This document shows positions 8,943 to 16,817 of a stretch of 36,887 bases of DNA, one piece after another. The DNA is taken from the NCBI RefSeq assembly GCF_001684955.1, contig NZ_MAYF01000190.1, forward strand, positions 1 through 36,887. Reading direction: 5' to 3'. The DNA comes from Chryseobacterium contaminans. GTDB lineage: Bacteria; Bacteroidota; Bacteroidia; Flavobacteriales; Weeksellaceae. Under the pieces are notes generated by a model, which saw only the letters and a program-made list of their open reading frames with translations, ran no database searches and was not told the origin of the DNA. How positions within the stretch are numbered: the stretch's first letter is position 1; each line of letters opens with the position of its first letter. Both the position numbers and the translations under genes were made by a program.

Positions 8943-9698
8943 ATGTCAACACAAAATGTAAACGGAAAAGTTGTTTTAATTGCCGGAGGAGGTAAAAACC
9001 TTGGTGGATTATTGAGTAGAGATTTTGCAGCAAAAGGAGCTAAATTAGCTATTCATTATAATAGTGAAAGCTCCAGAGCTGAAAGTGAAAAAACGCTGTC
9101 AGAAGTTCAGGCATTAGGTGCAGAAGCATTTCTGTTTCAGGGTGATCTTACTAAAGTAGATAATATTGCAAGGTTTTTTGATGAAACTATTTCCCGTTTT
9201 GGAGGCGTGGATATTGCCATCAATACAGTAGGAATGGTATTGAAAAAGCCATTTTCAGAAACTACGGAAGTAGAATATGATACGATGTTCAATGTGAATT
9301 CAAAATCAGCGTATTTCTTTTTACAGGAAGCCGGTAAAAAAATAAATGACCACGGCAAGATCTGTACGATTGTGACTTCATTACTTGCTGCGTATACAGG
9401 TCTTTATTCCACCTATGCAGGAGCAAAAGCGCCGGTAGAACACTTTACAAGAGCTGCTTCCAAAGAATTTGGAGCCAGAGGAATTTCTGTAACAGCTGTA
9501 GCACCTGGCCCTATGGATACACCGTTCTTCTACGGTCAGGAAACAGATGATGCAGTTGCCTATCACAAGTCAGCCTCTGCATTGGGTGGGCTTACCGATA
9601 TTAAGGATATTGCTCCGCTGGTAGAATTTCTGGTTACTGACGGTTGGTGGATCACAGGACAGACGATCTTTGCCAATGGCGGTTACACAACAAGATAA
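8943..9698 (+). CDS. SDR family NAD(P)-dependent oxidoreductase
   Basis: Encodes 251 residues, the normal length of a classical short-chain dehydrogenase. The Rossmann nucleotide-binding loop reads AGGGKNLGG (residues 14-22), a variant of TGxxxGxG. NTVG near residue 94 replaces the usual NNAG. The catalytic Ser is probably S146 in IVTSLLAA, and the catalytic YxxxK is YAGAK (Y158, K162). APGPMDTPFF near residue 187 matches the conserved PG motif. It should be a cytoplasmic reductase or dehydrogenase; the substrate is not readable from sequence. It stands alone with its own terminator. Confidence 0.9.
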   Translation: MSTQNVNGKVVLIAGGGKNLGGLLSRDFAAKGAKLAIHYNSESSRAESEKTLSEVQALGAEAFLFQGDLTKVDNIARFFDETISRFGGVDIAINTVGMVLKKPFSETTEVEYDTMFNVNSKSAYFFLQEAGKKINDHGKICTIVTSLLAAYTGLYSTYAGAKAPVEHFTRAASKEFGARGISVTAVAPGPMDTPFFYGQETDDAVAYHKSASALGGLTDIKDIAPLVEFLVTDGWWITGQTIFANGGYTTR

Positions 9699-9717
9699 TC
9701 TAAGGCTTATAAAAAAG

Positions 9718-9753
9718 AAACTCACTGAAAGTTATTTTTCAGTGAGTTTTTTT
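9718..9753. terminator. bidirectional terminator between SDR gene and lgt
   Basis: ACTCACTGAAA (9720-9730) pairs perfectly with TTTCAGTGAGT (9737-9747), with A-run before and T-run after. It sits between convergent genes, 22 bases beyond the SDR stop and 18 bases beyond the lgt stop. Confidence 0.85.
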
Positions 9754-9770
9754 ATGATCTAAAGAAGAAA

Positions 9771-10607
9771 TTATACCGTTTCCATCTTTCTTTTTTCCAA
9801 TATACTTTTGATAATAAAGAAAAGACCCAGAAGAACAAAAGGAATACTTAAAAGCTGTCCCATATTCAGGCTCATTCCATGTTCAAATTCTACCTGGTCT
9901 ACTTTGATAAACTCAATCAGGATTCTCATGATAAAGATTAAAAGAATACTGATTCCAAAATAGAATCCTTTTCCGATTTTAAAGATATCTTTCTTGTAAA
10001 TAAGATAAACGAGAAGGAAAATAATCAAATAAGAAATGGCTTCATAAAGTTGAGCAGGATGTCTCGGAAGATTATCCACCTGACGGAAGATAAAAGCCCA
10101 TGGAACATTGGTTGGCGTACCGATAATTTCAGAATTCATAAGATTGGCAAGCCTGATAAAAACACCACCCAATGGAAGTACGATGGCGATAGCATCCAAA
10201 ACCTTCATTAATGGAATTTTAAACTTTCTGGAATAGATCAGAAGCATAATCATCAGCCCAATTCCACCACCATGGCTTGCAAGTCCTGCAAAACCGGTAA
10301 AGTGATAAGCTCCATCCGGTCCTCTTTGAATAGGTAAAAAGATTTCAAGGGGATGTTGAGAATAATAATCAAAATCATAGAAAATACAATGTCCTAGTCT
10401 GGCACCTACTAAAATTCCGATAAGAGCATATGAAAATAGGGCATCATGTGCCTGTACACTCAAATTTTCTTTTTTATAAACACTTTTTAAAATATTAAAG
10501 CATAAAACAAGCCCTGAAAGAAATAATAGGCCATAGTATTTAACGGAAACACCTAAAATATTGACGATTTCAGGATTCACATCCCAGTTGATATATAATA
10601 AACTCAT
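9771..10607 (-). CDS. lgt: prolipoprotein diacylglyceryl transferase
   Basis: Encodes 278 residues with about seven membrane helices. The enzyme moves a diacylglyceryl group from phosphatidylglycerol to the lipobox cysteine of prolipoproteins at the inner membrane. Visible Lgt features are GARLGHCIFYD (residues 68-78), the conserved histidine in FAGLASHGGG (H112), the signature arginine and asparagine region (R152 and N155 in IRLANLMNSE), and RHPAQLYEA near residue 182. The product would be needed for the many lipoproteins in this window, including the efflux adaptor and the candidate immunity proteins. A -7 box lies 28 bases upstream. Confidence 0.94.
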   Translation of the reverse strand: MSLLYINWDVNPEIVNILGVSVKYYGLLFLSGLVLCFNILKSVYKKENLSVQAHDALFSYALIGILVGARLGHCIFYDFDYYSQHPLEIFLPIQRGPDGAYHFTGFAGLASHGGGIGLMIMLLIYSRKFKIPLMKVLDAIAIVLPLGGVFIRLANLMNSEIIGTPTNVPWAFIFRQVDNLPRHPAQLYEAISYLIIFLLVYLIYKKDIFKIGKGFYFGISILLIFIMRILIEFIKVDQVEFEHGMSLNMGQLLSIPFVLLGLFFIIKSILEKRKMETV

Positions 10608-10634
10608 TGATATTGTTATCGGATTTTAAAGTTG

Positions 10635-10642
10635 CAAAGATA
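10635..10642 (-). promoter_or_regulatory. -7 box of the lgt promoter
   Basis: Read on the minus strand the sequence is TATCTTTG, an exact match to the Bacteroidetes TAnnTTTG box, followed by CAAC. It lies 28 bases before the lgt start. I see no clear TTTG at the -33 position. Confidence 0.6.
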
Positions 10643-10960
10643 GGAAAATAGGATTTTTAGGTAATAATACAGCGTTTAGAGGATCTTGTGTTTTGATTCG
10701 TAGTGTTTTAGATGAGGTTTCTGCTGCCCTATACACAAACTTCATAATGTGAAATGAGTACTGTTTTTTATCATAAAAACAAAGAATAATTTAAAATGAT
10801 TCTTGATGAAACATTTTATAACTTTAAGTACAATTGAGAGAAACTTTGTTGCGGACAGAAATGATAAAATTTGAACAGAAAGGTCATACACTAATCATCA
10901 TTTTTCTGCTTCATTATTTTCTCTTGATTTTTAGAATAACACCAACATAGAATATTGAAT
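10643..10960. other. intergenic region between divergent lgt and VIT-family genes
   Basis: About 320 bases of AT-rich DNA between divergent genes. Both promoters should be here or just at its edge. I see no open frame with coding character, no RNA gene and no clear metal-regulator operator. Confidence 0.5.
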
Positions 10961-11656
10961 ATGCATCATCAACTGGAAAAACATTATGTAAACAGGGTAG
11001 GTTGGCTTCGGGCGGCAGTTTTGGGAGCCAATGACGGATTGCTGTCTACCACAAGTATTGTTATTGGAGTTGCAGCAGCAGAACCGGAACGCCATATCAT
11101 TATTCTGGCCGCCTTAGCGGGAATGATTGCCGGTGCAATGTCTATGGCTGCTGGAGAATATGTCTCTGTAAGTTCCCAGGAAGATACGGAAAAAGCAGAC
11201 CTGATCCGGGAACAGCGGGAGCTTGAAGAAATGCCTGAAATAGAGCTTAGGGAACTTGCTAAGGTTTACGAAAAAAGAGGCTGTACTAAGGAAACAGCCA
11301 TGCAGGTTGCTGTTGAACTTACAGAACACAATGCACTGGAAGCTCATGCCCGCGATGAATTGGGGATCAATGAAATTACTCAGGCCAAACCATTACAGGC
11401 TGCTATCGCTTCATTTGGGTCTTTTGCAGTAGGGGCATTATTGCCGTTTACAGTTTCTCTTGTGGCTCCCATTAAGCAGATGGTTTACTTTCAATATGGC
11501 TTTTCCATTATATTTTTAATGCTTTTGGGAGCTATTTCGGCTAAAGCAGGTGGTTCCAGTATCAGAATAGCCGTATTGAGAATCTGCTTCTGGGGAACGG
11601 TAGCTATGGGAGTTACCGCATTAGTTGGGCATCTTTTTGGAGTGAATGTATCCTGA
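10961..11656 (+). CDS. VIT1/CCC1-family metal (Fe/Mn) transporter
   Basis: Encodes 231 residues from the ATG at 10961; an in-frame TTG two codons earlier is less likely. The family hallmark is clear: LGANDGLLSTTSIVIGVAAA near residue 22, and GMIAGAMSMAAGEYVSVSSQ near residue 53. A charged helical loop (about 70-140, rich in Glu with EEMPEIELRELAKVYEKRG) corresponds to the metal-binding domain of these transporters. Three more helices follow. Family members export or store Fe(II) or Mn(II), driven by protons. It stands alone, divergent from lgt. Confidence 0.9.
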   Translation: MHHQLEKHYVNRVGWLRAAVLGANDGLLSTTSIVIGVAAAEPERHIIILAALAGMIAGAMSMAAGEYVSVSSQEDTEKADLIREQRELEEMPEIELRELAKVYEKRGCTKETAMQVAVELTEHNALEAHARDELGINEITQAKPLQAAIASFGSFAVGALLPFTVSLVAPIKQMVYFQYGFSIIFLMLLGAISAKAGGSSIRIAVLRICFWGTVAMGVTALVGHLFGVNVS

Positions 11657-11807
11657 TTGAAAATTAACCTTAATGTAGTGCTATTAAGTTTTTTTATGAT
11701 AAGTGCATGATTTTCAATTTGTATAAAACCTAACGAGTGTTAGTAGTAGAAGTACTACACTTTTTGAAATTTCCAATTAATTTGTATTTTGTTGTAGTAA
11801 ATAGGTC

Positions 11808-11815
11808 TATATTTG
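11808..11815 (+). promoter_or_regulatory. -7 box of the tssD promoter
   Basis: TATATTTG matches TAnnTTTG and lies 50 bases before the tssD start. TTTG copies at 11781-11784 and 11788-11791 are candidate -33 elements, but with spacings of 23 and 16 rather than the usual 19-21. Confidence 0.5.
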
Positions 11816-11865
11816 GTGATATAAAACAACAAATCACACAATATTAACGATTAAAATTTACGATC

Positions 11866-12273
11866 ATGGCAGAAAGAAATTCAAGAGGAATTTTAAAATT
11901 CAACAATGGAGAAGGGCAAAAATTATTAAAGCTTAACTATAGCGTATCAAGATCAACAGACGTGTCAGGACGTGTTGCATCAGACCCTTCTAATGCTCTT
12001 ATCAAAATTACAGTAGAAGCTACAGATAAATCAGACATTCTGGAAAGCTTATTAAACGGGAAGTACAAACCTACAGTGGGTGAAATTACTTTCAACAAAT
12101 CTCACGAAGAAGGCACATTAACAACTTTAAAGTGGCAGAATGGTTATGTAATCCAGCACGAAGTAGACTTTGATGCAGTGGATGAGAACAGTATGTATAT
12201 CACTTTTGTGGTAAGTGCAGAACAAATTGATTTAGGAAATTCTTCTTATTACGGAGCTTGGCCTACAGCATAA
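11866..12273 (+). CDS. tssD: type VI secretion system tube protein TssD (Hcp), Bacteroidetes type
   Basis: Encodes 135 residues with no signal peptide. Sequence and length match the TssD/Hcp proteins of the Bacteroidetes (subtype iii) type VI secretion system: an N-terminal strand GILKFNNGEG, the core LLKLNYSVSRSTDVSGR near residue 25, a helix region SDILESLLNGKYKPTVGEI, and a C-terminal FVVSAEQIDLGN. Hcp proteins form hexameric rings that stack into the tube fired into target cells and can carry effectors. It stands alone here, with a promoter-like box before it and a strong terminator behind. The sheath, baseplate and ATPase genes are not in this window. Confidence 0.88.
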   Translation: MAERNSRGILKFNNGEGQKLLKLNYSVSRSTDVSGRVASDPSNALIKITVEATDKSDILESLLNGKYKPTVGEITFNKSHEEGTLTTLKWQNGYVIQHEVDFDAVDENSMYITFVVSAEQIDLGNSSYYGAWPTA

Positions 12274-12301
12274 GAATTCAATCCCTTATAATCATTATAT
12301 T

Positions 12302-12338
12302 AAAATGGTATATCCACAGTGGATATACCATTTTTTTT
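12302..12338 (+). terminator. strong terminator after tssD
   Basis: AAAATGGTATATCCA (12302-12316) pairs perfectly with TGGATATACCATTTT across a three-base loop and runs into eight Ts. It lies 29 bases after the tssD stop and marks it as a single-gene unit. Confidence 0.9.
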
Positions 12339-12493
12339 GTTCATTATCATGAAGGTGTGGAAAGAAGGGTATGGTATCTGAGGGAATAATCTTTTATTTC
12401 CCATACTTTTATAATTTTGGAAGTTTACAAAAAGTTTTGAGATCTAGCAGGAAAAGATATACCTACAACGTATTTTCTGTGTGGAAAAATGAA

Positions 12494-12526
12494 AAACCTC
12501 TGAAAATCAAATGATTTCAGAGGTTT
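12494..12526 (-). terminator. terminator behind the tRNA-Leu gene
   Basis: AAACCTCTGAAA (12494-12505) pairs perfectly with TTTCAGAGGTTT (12515-12526). Read on the minus strand it follows the tRNA 3' end by four bases and ends in a T-rich run. Confidence 0.8.
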
Positions 12527-12530
12527 TTTG

Positions 12531-12610
12531 TACCCAGGACCGGGATCGAACCGGTACTCCTAAGAACTGGTGTTTGAGACCAGCGCGTCTACCAATTCCG
12601 CCACCTGGGC
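12531..12610 (-). tRNA. tRNA-Leu, anticodon CAA
   Basis: An 80-base cloverleaf can be folded by eye on the minus strand. The acceptor stem is GCCCAGG with CCTGGGT (first pair G-T), discriminator A. The D-arm holds AATTGGTAGAC. The anticodon stem CTGGT/ACCAG encloses the loop CTCAAAC, giving anticodon CAA, which reads UUG leucine codons. An 11-base variable arm (TTCTTAGGAGT) fits class II, and the T-arm is ACCGG-TTCGATC-CCGGT. The 3' CCA is not encoded. Confidence 0.93.
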
Positions 12611-12703
12611 TTGATGTTTACTCCAAACAAGTTGTTTGTTTCAAATTGGTGTGCAAATATAGGAACTTTTTTCAATGTTCAAAAGCTTTTTGAAGAAAAT
12701 TTT

Positions 12704-13471
12704 CTAAAAATTGAGTTCCAAACCGTCGTAGGCAAGGTGTATTCCGGGTGGAAGTTGTTTATCCTCAATATCATGCACACCTAAGTGATGGCTGATATGA
12801 GTTAAAAATAATTTTTTAGGCTTTAGCTCTTCAAACAATTTAATAACATCAGGAAGGATAAAATGGGCAGGATGCGGATCAAACTTCCTGATGCAATTTA
12901 AAATCAGGACATCCAGGTTTTTTAATTTTTCCTTTTCCGTTTCAGAAATAAAACCTGCATCGGTAATATAAGCCAGGTTTTTAAATTTATATCCAAAAAC
13001 ACTTATTTTAAAGTGAATTACTTCAATAGGTGTGACTTCTGTATCCAGCACTTGAAAAGGTTTATTTTCAATTTCATGAAGTTCAAAAGCAGGTGCTCCG
13101 GGATATCTCACATCAGCAAAAGCGTAAGGGAAACGGTTTTTAATCTCATGTGCAACTCTGGAATAACAGTAGAGTGGGACATCTTTACCACTTTTAAAAA
13201 TTAGCGGACGCATATCGTCAAGCCCAATAACATGATCGTTGTGTTCATGAGTAATGAGTGCAAGATCCACAGTATGTTCGTGGTTGGTAAGCATTTGTTG
13301 CCTGAAATCCGGACCGCAATCAATAAGTATTTTTTTATTTTCATCCGTAGTTACCATTACGGAAGAGCGAAGACGTTTGTCTTTGGGATTTTCGGAAATA
13401 CACACCTCGCAGGTGCAGCCAATAACAGGCACACCCTGGGAAGTACCGGTTCCTAAAAATTTCAACTTCAT
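12704..13471 (-). CDS. MBL-fold metal hydrolase (PhnP-like phosphodiesterase)
   Basis: Encodes 255 residues of the metallo-beta-lactamase fold. It begins FLGTGTSQGVPVIGC, typical of the PhnP/RNase Z-like branch, and has the metal-binding motif HEHNDH at residues 75-80, with later ligands in YITDAGF and THISHH. CTCEVC near residue 20 matches the Cys cluster that binds a structural metal in PhnP-like enzymes. In E. coli PhnP acts on a cyclic ribosyl phosphate in phosphonate use; no phosphonate genes are here, so the substrate is open. It is divergent from the gene at 13526, sharing a 54-base spacer. Confidence 0.85.
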   Translation of the reverse strand: MKLKFLGTGTSQGVPVIGCTCEVCISENPKDKRLRSSVMVTTDENKKILIDCGPDFRQQMLTNHEHTVDLALITHEHNDHVIGLDDMRPLIFKSGKDVPLYCYSRVAHEIKNRFPYAFADVRYPGAPAFELHEIENKPFQVLDTEVTPIEVIHFKISVFGYKFKNLAYITDAGFISETEKEKLKNLDVLILNCIRKFDPHPAHFILPDVIKLFEELKPKKLFLTHISHHLGVHDIEDKQLPPGIHLAYDGLELNF

Positions 13472-13489
13472 TTTGTTTTGAGGTTGGTT

Positions 13490-13497
13490 TAATTTTG
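13490..13497 (+). promoter_or_regulatory. -7 box before the conserved unknown/GAF pair
   Basis: TAATTTTG matches TAnnTTTG and lies 28 bases before the start at 13526, in the spacer between divergent genes. Confidence 0.5.
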
Positions 13498-13525
13498 GTA
13501 AATTTACAAAAAATTTAATGTCCTA

Positions 13526-14953
13526 ATGTATCAGAAACTAACTCCTAAACAAAAAGCATTAACAATTAATCTAGATCCTACTATTTATGGTACTTTCGCA
13601 GAAATTGGAGCAGGGCAGGAGACTGTTCGTCATTTTTTTAGAGCAGGGGGAGCTTCCGGTACGATTGCTAAAGCGATGTCTGCTTACGACAAAGATTTTA
13701 GTGATGCTATCTACGGAAAAGAAGTAAAAAACAGATATGTTACCCAGAACAGGCTTCGCAAGATGCTTCGTTATGAAGTAGCATTGATTGAAGAGAGAAT
13801 TTCAAGGGATAACAATCCGGACAGAAAGTTCTTTTCCTATGCCAATACAGTAACCACCATCAACTTCGACAAAACAGTAAAAGGCCACGGCTGGGTGGGA
13901 ATCCGTTTTCAGACTAAAGAAAATGAAGATTACAACGAGATCGTAATTCACGTAAAATTCAAGGAAAATGATGCTACTCTTCAGCAGGAAACTTTGGGGA
14001 ATCTTGGAGTAAATCTTATTTTTGGAGCTTTCCATTACTCTGATAATCCAAGAACTTTAGTAGAATCTCTATATGATGATATTGCAAAAGACAATCTTGA
14101 GATTGATATGATTGATTTCAGCGGGCCGGCTTTTGCTTATGTTGATAACAGATTGATGTCTCTTCAATTGGTGAAGAACGGAATGACTGATGCGGTGATC
14201 TTCAACTCTCAAGGAAGTAATATGCTTCCGGCAGATGTTCTTTACAAGAAAAATATTTTTGCAGTAAGAGGAAGCTTCAGACCCGTAACAAAGGTAAATA
14301 TTGATATGCTTCAGAATGGAATGGATATGTTCCTGAAAGATGCGATCTGTACCCACGAAGAAACAGAGGTCCTTATTGAAATTACCATTTCCAACCTGAG
14401 AGCAGATGGAGATATTGATGAAAGGGACTTCCTGGATAGAGTAGATATTCTGGGTAAATTAGGATATACCGTTATTATTTCAAACTTCTCAGAATACTAT
14501 AGACTGATTGATTATTTCGCATCTTATACAAGCGGAAATATCGGAGTAGCAATGGGAGTAAATAACCTATTGATGGTATTTGATGAAAAATATTATAAAG
14601 ACCTTTCGGGAGGAATCCTTGAAGCATTCGGTAAGTTCTTCCGAAATGGAATGAGAGTATATCTATATCCTTATAAGGACCCTGAAACTCATCAGCTACT
14701 GAACTCTACCAATCTTAAAGTAGAAGAAAACCTTAAGGAATTGTATAAATATTTTATGCGTAACAACCGTATTGTAGATATTACGAATTACAATCCTGAA
14801 TTTTTGGAAATTTACTCAAGAGAGATTTTGAGGAAAATAGCATGTTGCACTAAAGGCTGGGAAACCCAGGTTCCGGAAGGCGTAGCAGAAATGATTAAAG
14901 AGCGTGGAATGTTCGGTTATAAAGAAGAACTTCCTTTAAAACAATTCTCTTAA
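13526..14953 (+). CDS. conserved protein of unknown function
   Basis: Encodes 475 residues with no signal peptide or membrane segment, so cytoplasmic. The N-terminus (LTINLDPTIYGTFAEIGAGQ, then FFRAGGASGTIAKAMSAYD) and a long conserved body look like a widespread bacterial family. From memory, database entries carry conflicting names such as nicotinate-nucleotide adenylyltransferase or TonB-dependent receptor. I see neither an HxGH nucleotidyltransferase motif nor any outer-membrane feature, so those names look wrong. The next gene, a GAF protein, starts 13 bases downstream and is probably co-transcribed, which hints at a shared stress or metabolite role (inference). Confidence 0.8.
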   Translation: MYQKLTPKQKALTINLDPTIYGTFAEIGAGQETVRHFFRAGGASGTIAKAMSAYDKDFSDAIYGKEVKNRYVTQNRLRKMLRYEVALIEERISRDNNPDRKFFSYANTVTTINFDKTVKGHGWVGIRFQTKENEDYNEIVIHVKFKENDATLQQETLGNLGVNLIFGAFHYSDNPRTLVESLYDDIAKDNLEIDMIDFSGPAFAYVDNRLMSLQLVKNGMTDAVIFNSQGSNMLPADVLYKKNIFAVRGSFRPVTKVNIDMLQNGMDMFLKDAICTHEETEVLIEITISNLRADGDIDERDFLDRVDILGKLGYTVIISNFSEYYRLIDYFASYTSGNIGVAMGVNNLLMVFDEKYYKDLSGGILEAFGKFFRNGMRVYLYPYKDPETHQLLNSTNLKVEENLKELYKYFMRNNRIVDITNYNPEFLEIYSREILRKIACCTKGWETQVPEGVAEMIKERGMFGYKEELPLKQFS

Positions 14954-14966
14954 AAATATTAATATA

Positions 14967-15416
14967 ATGTCAGAATTAAAGAAAAGACTTTCCTCTATTC
15001 TTGAAAGTCCAAAACATAATACAGAAGAGAAGCTTGAGAAAGTTTGCCACCTGTTAGATCAGGAAATCTCTTATTTTAACTGGACGGGCTTCTATTTTAA
15101 AAACGGAGATAAAGATGAACTGATCTTAGGCCCTTATGTAGGAGCTCCAACGGATCATACGATTATCCCTTACGGAAAAGGAATTTGTGGGCAGGTAGCT
15201 GTTTCCAATGAAACATTTGTTGTTCCTGATGTGCATGAAGAAAGCAATTATTTAAGTTGTTCAATTGATACCAAAGCTGAAATTGTAGTTCCGATCTTTA
15301 AAGATGGAAAAAACATTGGCCAGATTGATATTGACTCTCACACCATTGATCCTTTTACAGCTGAAGACCGCGAATTGTTGGAATGGCTTTGTAATGAGGT
15401 TTCCAAGATTTTGTAA
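14967..15416 (+). CDS. GAF-domain protein, free methionine-R-sulfoxide reductase-like
   Basis: Encodes 149 residues, almost all one GAF domain. The motifs YGKGICGQVAVSNETFVVPD and IVVPIFKDGKNIGQIDIDS match the fRMsr (MsrC/YebR) family, which reduces free methionine-R-sulfoxide. Of the three cysteines conserved in E. coli YebR, two are present (C74 in GICG and C98 in YLSCSID); the first is absent from the stretch ending PTDHTIIP. The two present could still form the redox pair. It follows the conserved unknown gene by 13 bases. The alternative is a plain ligand-binding GAF protein. Confidence 0.8.
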   Translation: MSELKKRLSSILESPKHNTEEKLEKVCHLLDQEISYFNWTGFYFKNGDKDELILGPYVGAPTDHTIIPYGKGICGQVAVSNETFVVPDVHEESNYLSCSIDTKAEIVVPIFKDGKNIGQIDIDSHTIDPFTAEDRELLEWLCNEVSKIL

Positions 15417-15436
15417 TCAAATTCAATAAGAATATA

Positions 15437-15474
15437 AAAAACTCCGACATTTATGGCCGGAGTTTTTATTTTTT
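15437..15474. terminator. bidirectional terminator between GAF and cupin genes
   Basis: AAAAACTCCG (15437-15446) pairs with CGGAGTTTTT (15458-15467), followed by a T-rich run. It lies 20 bases after the GAF gene and next to the end of the convergent cupin gene. Confidence 0.8.
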
Positions 15475-15941
15475 TATGGATTGTTAGTCGTGATGACAAA
15501 CATGATTAAAGGTTCGTCTCCCATATTTTCAATAGAATGATATCCTATAGAACTGATGGCCGTAATATCTCCTTTTTGAAGTGTTTTTGTACGGATAGGG
15601 CCATCTGTTCCGGTTCTTTCCCGATATTCACCGGTTCCATGTACAACAACATACAATTCCTCTTCATTTCTTTCATTATGGGTATGAAACCCGGATTCAT
15701 CACCCTTATTCAATAGAACCATATAAGCTGCCAGACGATTGTTCGCCAGTTCTTTCTGTTCAAACATCTGTATCATATGTACAGTTCCTTTTCCTCCATA
15801 CATATTTTCACGTTTATCAATGCGCGTGAAGGCTCGTTCATCCTTTCCAAATGGCATTACATAAAGGCGAATGTATTTCGAAACTTCCTGTATGACGTGC
15901 TCAAATTCTACTCCCTCAGATAATATAACAGTACCAGACAT
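15474..15941 (-). CDS. cupin-domain protein
   Basis: Encodes 155 residues. The C-terminal two thirds form a single cupin: the first motif reads GFHTHNERNEEELYVVVHGTG (His pair and Glu cluster, residues about 81-101) and the second is GYHSIENMGDEPLIMFVI near the end. The metal-binding His/His/Glu/His set is therefore present. The first 75 residues resemble an extra strand-rich region. Such proteins range from isomerases to dioxygenases and sensors, so the reaction is unknown. It is transcribed alone on the minus strand. Confidence 0.8.
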   Translation of the reverse strand: MSGTVILSEGVEFEHVIQEVSKYIRLYVMPFGKDERAFTRIDKRENMYGGKGTVHMIQMFEQKELANNRLAAYMVLLNKGDESGFHTHNERNEEELYVVVHGTGEYRERTGTDGPIRTKTLQKGDITAISSIGYHSIENMGDEPLIMFVITTNNP

Positions 15942-16054
15942 TTATTTTGAATATTAATGAAGAACAATGTACCAAAAATTATAGGATAAGACAAGATATA
16001 ATTTTAATGTGAGACTTTTTTTATTAAGGTTAAAGACATCTTTTCCAGATGAAA

Positions 16055-16792
16055 TCAAATTTGCATAGCATGTATTTCCGCCAGCAATTCTTTAAAATAA
16101 TGCTCACATTTCGCAATATGCGTTCCATACCAGGAAAATGCCTCTCCATCCACAATCATGATCTTTTTCTCAGGGTAAAAAACTCTTAGTTCTTCAATAT
16201 GTTTTTCCTTAAATGGGAACGGTTCTGAAGACAGCATAATGACATCAGCTTTATCCAGATCTTCAGCAGTAATTTCCGGATATCGGGTTTTATCTTTAAA
16301 GATATTTTCAAAACCTATCTCCATCAGTATTTTATGAATAAAAGTATCTGAACCAACGGTCATATAAGGATTTTTCCAGATAAGATAAGCTGCTTTTACA
16401 GGAGCTTCAAGCTTAGCCTGATTAAGAATTTCATAAATTTTAAGGTTGAAAAGCTGGGCTCTTTCTTCTTTTCCGAAAAGCTTTCCAAGGTTTTTAAGCA
16501 GATAATAATTGTCTTCAATAGTCTCTACATTGGTTACCATAACCTTGAAATCATCCATTAAAGCTTCTACCTGTTCTTTGATGTTTTCCTCTTTATTGGC
16601 AAGGATGATATCCGGTTGCAGGGCTTTAATTTTTTCGATATTAATATTTTTTGTTCCACCAATAATAGGAACATTTTTTAACTTTTCTTTGGGATGAATA
16701 CAGAATTTCGTTCTTCCGATAACTTCATTTTCGGTAAGGCCTAAATCAAATAAAGCCTCTGTAATAGAGGGTACAAGTGAAACGATTTTCAT
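16055..16792 (-). CDS. BtuF/TroA-like helical-backbone binding protein lacking a signal peptide
   Basis: Encodes 245 residues of the periplasmic-binding-protein type III fold (PF01497 type). It opens MKIVSLVPSITEALFDLGL, followed by VIGRTKFC and LQPDIILANKE, which are typical of cobalamin- or siderophore-binding proteins such as BtuF. It lacks any signal peptide or lipobox: the fold starts at residue 2. So it should stay in the cytoplasm, unlike true transport receptors. No permease or ATPase gene is adjacent. It may bind a corrinoid or heme-like ligand inside the cell, but that is inference. It starts 25 bases from the end of mgtE on the same strand. Confidence 0.82.
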   Translation of the reverse strand: MKIVSLVPSITEALFDLGLTENEVIGRTKFCIHPKEKLKNVPIIGGTKNINIEKIKALQPDIILANKEENIKEQVEALMDDFKVMVTNVETIEDNYYLLKNLGKLFGKEERAQLFNLKIYEILNQAKLEAPVKAAYLIWKNPYMTVGSDTFIHKILMEIGFENIFKDKTRYPEITAEDLDKADVIMLSSEPFPFKEKHIEELRVFYPEKKIMIVDGEAFSWYGTHIAKCEHYFKELLAEIHAMQI

Positions 16793-16817
16793 ATTGGCAT
16801 TTTAGATGATGCCTAAA

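Noticed and set aside
12511..12693. 60-codon plus-strand frame over the tRNA
   Set aside because: It is the antisense of tRNA-Leu and its terminator.
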